In this document: in pieces, positions 4,087-5,936 of the stretch
Layout: each line of letters starts with the position of its first letter
Numbering within the stretch: the stretch's first letter is position 1
Source: CAYNTC01 sp964432925
GTDB taxonomy: Bacteria > Planctomycetota > Phycisphaerae > Sedimentisphaerales > Anaerobacaceae
DNA length: 5,936 nucleotides
Reading direction: 5' to 3'
NCBI GenBank assembly: GCA_964432925.1
Contig: CAYSPM010000151.1
Location: 1 to 5,936 of the forward strand
Translations under genes and position numbers: made by a program
Notes under the pieces: model-generated
Databases searched by the model: none
What the model was told of the DNA's origin: nothing
Seen by the model: only the letters and a program-made list of their open reading frames with translations

Positions 4087-5936
4087 TTACTCAATGTCCA
4101 CTGCAGCTTGAAACTCGAAAGCACCCATATCGACTGCCTGCCCTACTACCCGCACTTTACCGTCGAGATCGGTCTCGCCTAACTGGGGGATATATGTCGG
4201 GTCCCCAGCGTCGATACACAATGAGCCGGACTGCAAATGATAATCCCCCCCATTAACCCAAACGGTGTTCCGGTCACCAGGCTCAGGCCTAACATTTATA
4301 TCGGCCGCCGACCAGCGACCTCGTTCTACAAAGCAGGGGTCAGTATCGATGTTGCCCACGCCCTGCCAACCGCTCTGCACATCGCAGTAGGAAACCGTTG
4401 CTTGACTACTATCTATCTGCGCGCCGTCACTTAGAAATCCATTGTAGTAGATGATGGAATTGGTAATTGTAGATGTGCTGCACGAAACACCAGCCTTAAA
4501 ATTCTCGACAATGGTGCAGTTATTGATTGTAGCTGCGCCACTGGAAACACCCTGCTGCCGATTTGCAACCACAAGGCAATTGCTGATGGTGGCATAATTT
4601 TCACGAACACGTCGGCCTGTTCTCGGCATAAACATTTCAATACCGGCACCTCCATTGCCGGAGATTGTGCATCCTTCAATTGTCGGATTACTACCGTTCC
4701 ACAGCCTGATACCTGCGTCAAGATTCCCGATAATTCTGCACCTGGCAATGGTCGGTGAGGCACCCGAGCAATAAATACTCCTGTATCCGTTACTTATCGT
4801 TAGGCCTCTAACCACGCAGTCTGGCCCCTCGCCATCGGCAAAAGTGACCACTTGTCCGCTGCCGTTCAAAACGGTAGCAGCAACCGCAGCAGGATTATTG
4901 GGGTCAGCAGAACTCACCATAACGGCTTTGCCCGCGAGATCGACCTTCTCGTGATACACCCCTTCACTAATCACGATTCTATCCCCATCTGCCGCAGCAT
5001 TTATAGCGTGTTGTATATAATCATAACGCTTGCCTTTAGTTAAATTCTGGATAGCTCCATCAAGCACAGAATACCCAAACTCTAAGAAAATCCCACGGCT
5101 CTGCCCATCGGCCGATCCCCAAACAATTCTCTGGCCGTCTATCGCCGGTGCTGCACCGTATAAATAATCTTCAATTGGAATATCCAACACACCGTGTCGC
5201 TTGGTCATACAACAGAGCTTAATTTGACCTCCAGAGATGTCCCCCTCGACGTATGCAATCAAACATCCATCTATAGCCGGCTGCAACTGTGCGCCAAAGG
5301 CCTTAATGATTTCCAGTTCCTGGACATTCTCTACATCAGAGATATTAGCCCCATATATGTCACCTGCATCATCACGCTCATCCGTCCAAACAACCAAATT
5401 GCCGGATATGGCGGGGTCGTACTGCTGAGCTGGATGGTCGCAGATAATAAATACACGAATATCGTTTATATTCGAGATGTCTGCACCGTAGATGTTGCCA
5501 TCACCCTCCCATACAACTATATCACCCGATATATCAATGACATCATCAAAGTCATAGTAAGCACTGTCATACGGGTATGGTGCCCGTCGGCCAACATCCT
5601 CTGCGATTGTAAAATATACAGGATTCTCTAAGTCTGTGATATCGGCACCGCATATATCATACGGCATGTTGTTCCAATTCGCATAGTCGTTCTTATTTAC
5701 ACCAAGATGCTGCAACCAAACGACCTTATTACCCGAGATAACTGGATAGCTGTATGATTCAGTATTCCTCGCAGCCCGTAGGGTCTGTTGTTCTCCACTC
5801 ACTATGTCGGCAACAAAAACGCCGGTGCATTCAGGACCTGTAAAACCCAAATAATTTGGCCCGCCAGACCATACCATTCTGTCGCCATCTATTTTGGGCT
5901 GAGTATCAATCCCACCAGCCACAAATGTATCCTCAT
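4087..5936 (-). CDS. Beta-propeller plus right-handed parallel beta-helix protein, 5' end beyond window
   Basis: The frame stays open through the right edge, so the N-terminus, including any signal peptide, is missing; the GTG at 5920-5922 is an internal Val. Numbering from that Val as residue 1, residues 1-285 carry six copies of a strand motif like 'P-x-I-S-G-N-x-V-V-W' (starting near 9, 60, 129, 170, 215 and 259). Three of them alternate with 'Y-G-A-D-I-S/T' segments (near 89, 145 and 190), a TolB/WD40-like propeller pattern. From Y300 a 'YIQHAINAA-DGD-IVI-EGVYHE' entry leads into short coils ('TIEGCTISGNGGAGIEM', 'TISNCLVVANRQQGVS', 'TINNCTIVENFKAGVS') typical of pectate-lyase-like beta-helices to about 520. 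The tail 'CIDAGDP...DLDG...VDMGAFEF' (569-604) is the closing domain often seen in planctomycete surface proteins. It is probably exported; glycan binding or cleavage is possible but no catalytic residues can be assigned. No dockerin or PEP-CTERM follows. Confidence 0.85.
   Translation of the reverse strand, partial: EDTFVAGGIDTQPKIDGDRMVWSGGPNYLGFTGPECTGVFVADIVSGEQQTLRAARNTESYSYPVISGNKVVWLQHLGVNKNDYANWNNMPYDICGADITDLENPVYFTIAEDVGRRAPYPYDSAYYDFDDVIDISGDIVVWEGDGNIYGADISNINDIRVFIICDHPAQQYDPAISGNLVVWTDERDDAGDIYGANISDVENVQELEIIKAFGAQLQPAIDGCLIAYVEGDISGGQIKLCCMTKRHGVLDIPIEDYLYGAAPAIDGQRIVWGSADGQSRGIFLEFGYSVLDGAIQNLTKGKRYDYIQHAINAAADGDRIVISEGVYHEKVDLAGKAVMVSSADPNNPAAVAATVLNGSGQVVTFADGEGPDCVVRGLTISNGYRSIYCSGASPTIARCRIIGNLDAGIRLWNGSNPTIEGCTISGNGGAGIEMFMPRTGRRVRENYATISNCLVVANRQQGVSSGAATINNCTIVENFKAGVSCSTSTITNSIIYYNGFLSDGAQIDSSQATVSYCDVQSGWQGVGNIDTDPCFVERGRWSAADINVRPEPGDRNTVWVNGGDYHLQSGSLCIDAGDPTYIPQLGETDLDGKVRVVGQAVDMGAFEFQAAVDIE

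Noticed and set aside
4237..5631. Several plus-strand frames and one other minus-strand frame in the beta-helix gene
   Set aside because: All lie opposite or out of phase with the repeat-bearing minus-strand frame, whose regular motifs show it is the real one.
5920..5922. GTG as the true start of the beta-helix gene
   Set aside because: The frame continues open to the window edge and the upstream residues (E-D-T-F-V) run smoothly into the repeat pattern, so this is an internal valine codon.
1..5936. CRISPR array, transposon or integron features
   Set aside because: No regularly spaced repeats, transposase-like frames or terminal inverted repeats with target duplications were found by eye.

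Overview
The window holds four protein genes and an unusually large share of non-coding DNA. Three genes lie on the minus strand: a corrinoid (vitamin B12-binding) methyl-carrier protein (265-891), a Soj/ParA-type ATPase (1175-1969), and the C-terminal 611 codons of a beta-propeller plus parallel beta-helix protein that runs off the right edge (4087-5936). One gene, a PanB-type ketopantoate hydroxymethyltransferase (3151-4005), lies on the plus strand and converges with the beta-helix gene.

The organism is most likely a bacterium of the planctomycete type, perhaps Phycisphaerae or Sedimentisphaerales. This is inference. It rests on the beta-helix protein, which opens with a 'Y-x-x-I-Q-x-A-I-x-A-A' entry, repeats short helix coils, and ends in a 'CIDAGDP...DLDG...VDMGAFEF' tail of the kind common in those bacteria. 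Moderate base composition, large intergenic gaps and a panB start without a Shine-Dalgarno sequence are compatible. A stand-alone corrinoid protein suggests anaerobic one-carbon (methyl-transfer) metabolism. No marker gene settles the taxonomy.

Layout. 1-264 is the downstream region of the corrinoid gene, with a hairpin on its stop codon and a good intrinsic terminator at 130-154. 892-1174 contains the corrinoid gene's strong ribosome binding site and a sigma-70-like promoter lying inside a 50-bp nested palindrome (931-980). 1175-1969 is parA, best started at an internal ATG, with a 10-codon mini-ORF overlapping that start by ATGA and a CCGGTT/AACCGG hairpin just upstream. 1999-3150 is a roughly 1.1-kb gap without a convincing gene. 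It contains an orphan minus-strand intrinsic terminator (2668-2704), a short plus-strand ORF with a strong Shine-Dalgarno (2717-2785), and a near-consensus plus-strand promoter (2908-2936). That promoter would give panB a leader of about 200 nt that can form a closed multi-stem structure.

The genes do not form an obvious joint pathway. PanB makes a pantothenate/CoA precursor, the corrinoid protein carries methyl groups for a methyltransferase not present here, ParA is an orphan without ParB, and the propeller/helix protein is probably secreted or surface-located. No mobile element, tRNA, rRNA or CRISPR array was seen. The most unusual material is regulatory: the palindromic promoter, the orphan terminator and possible small RNA, and the panB leader.
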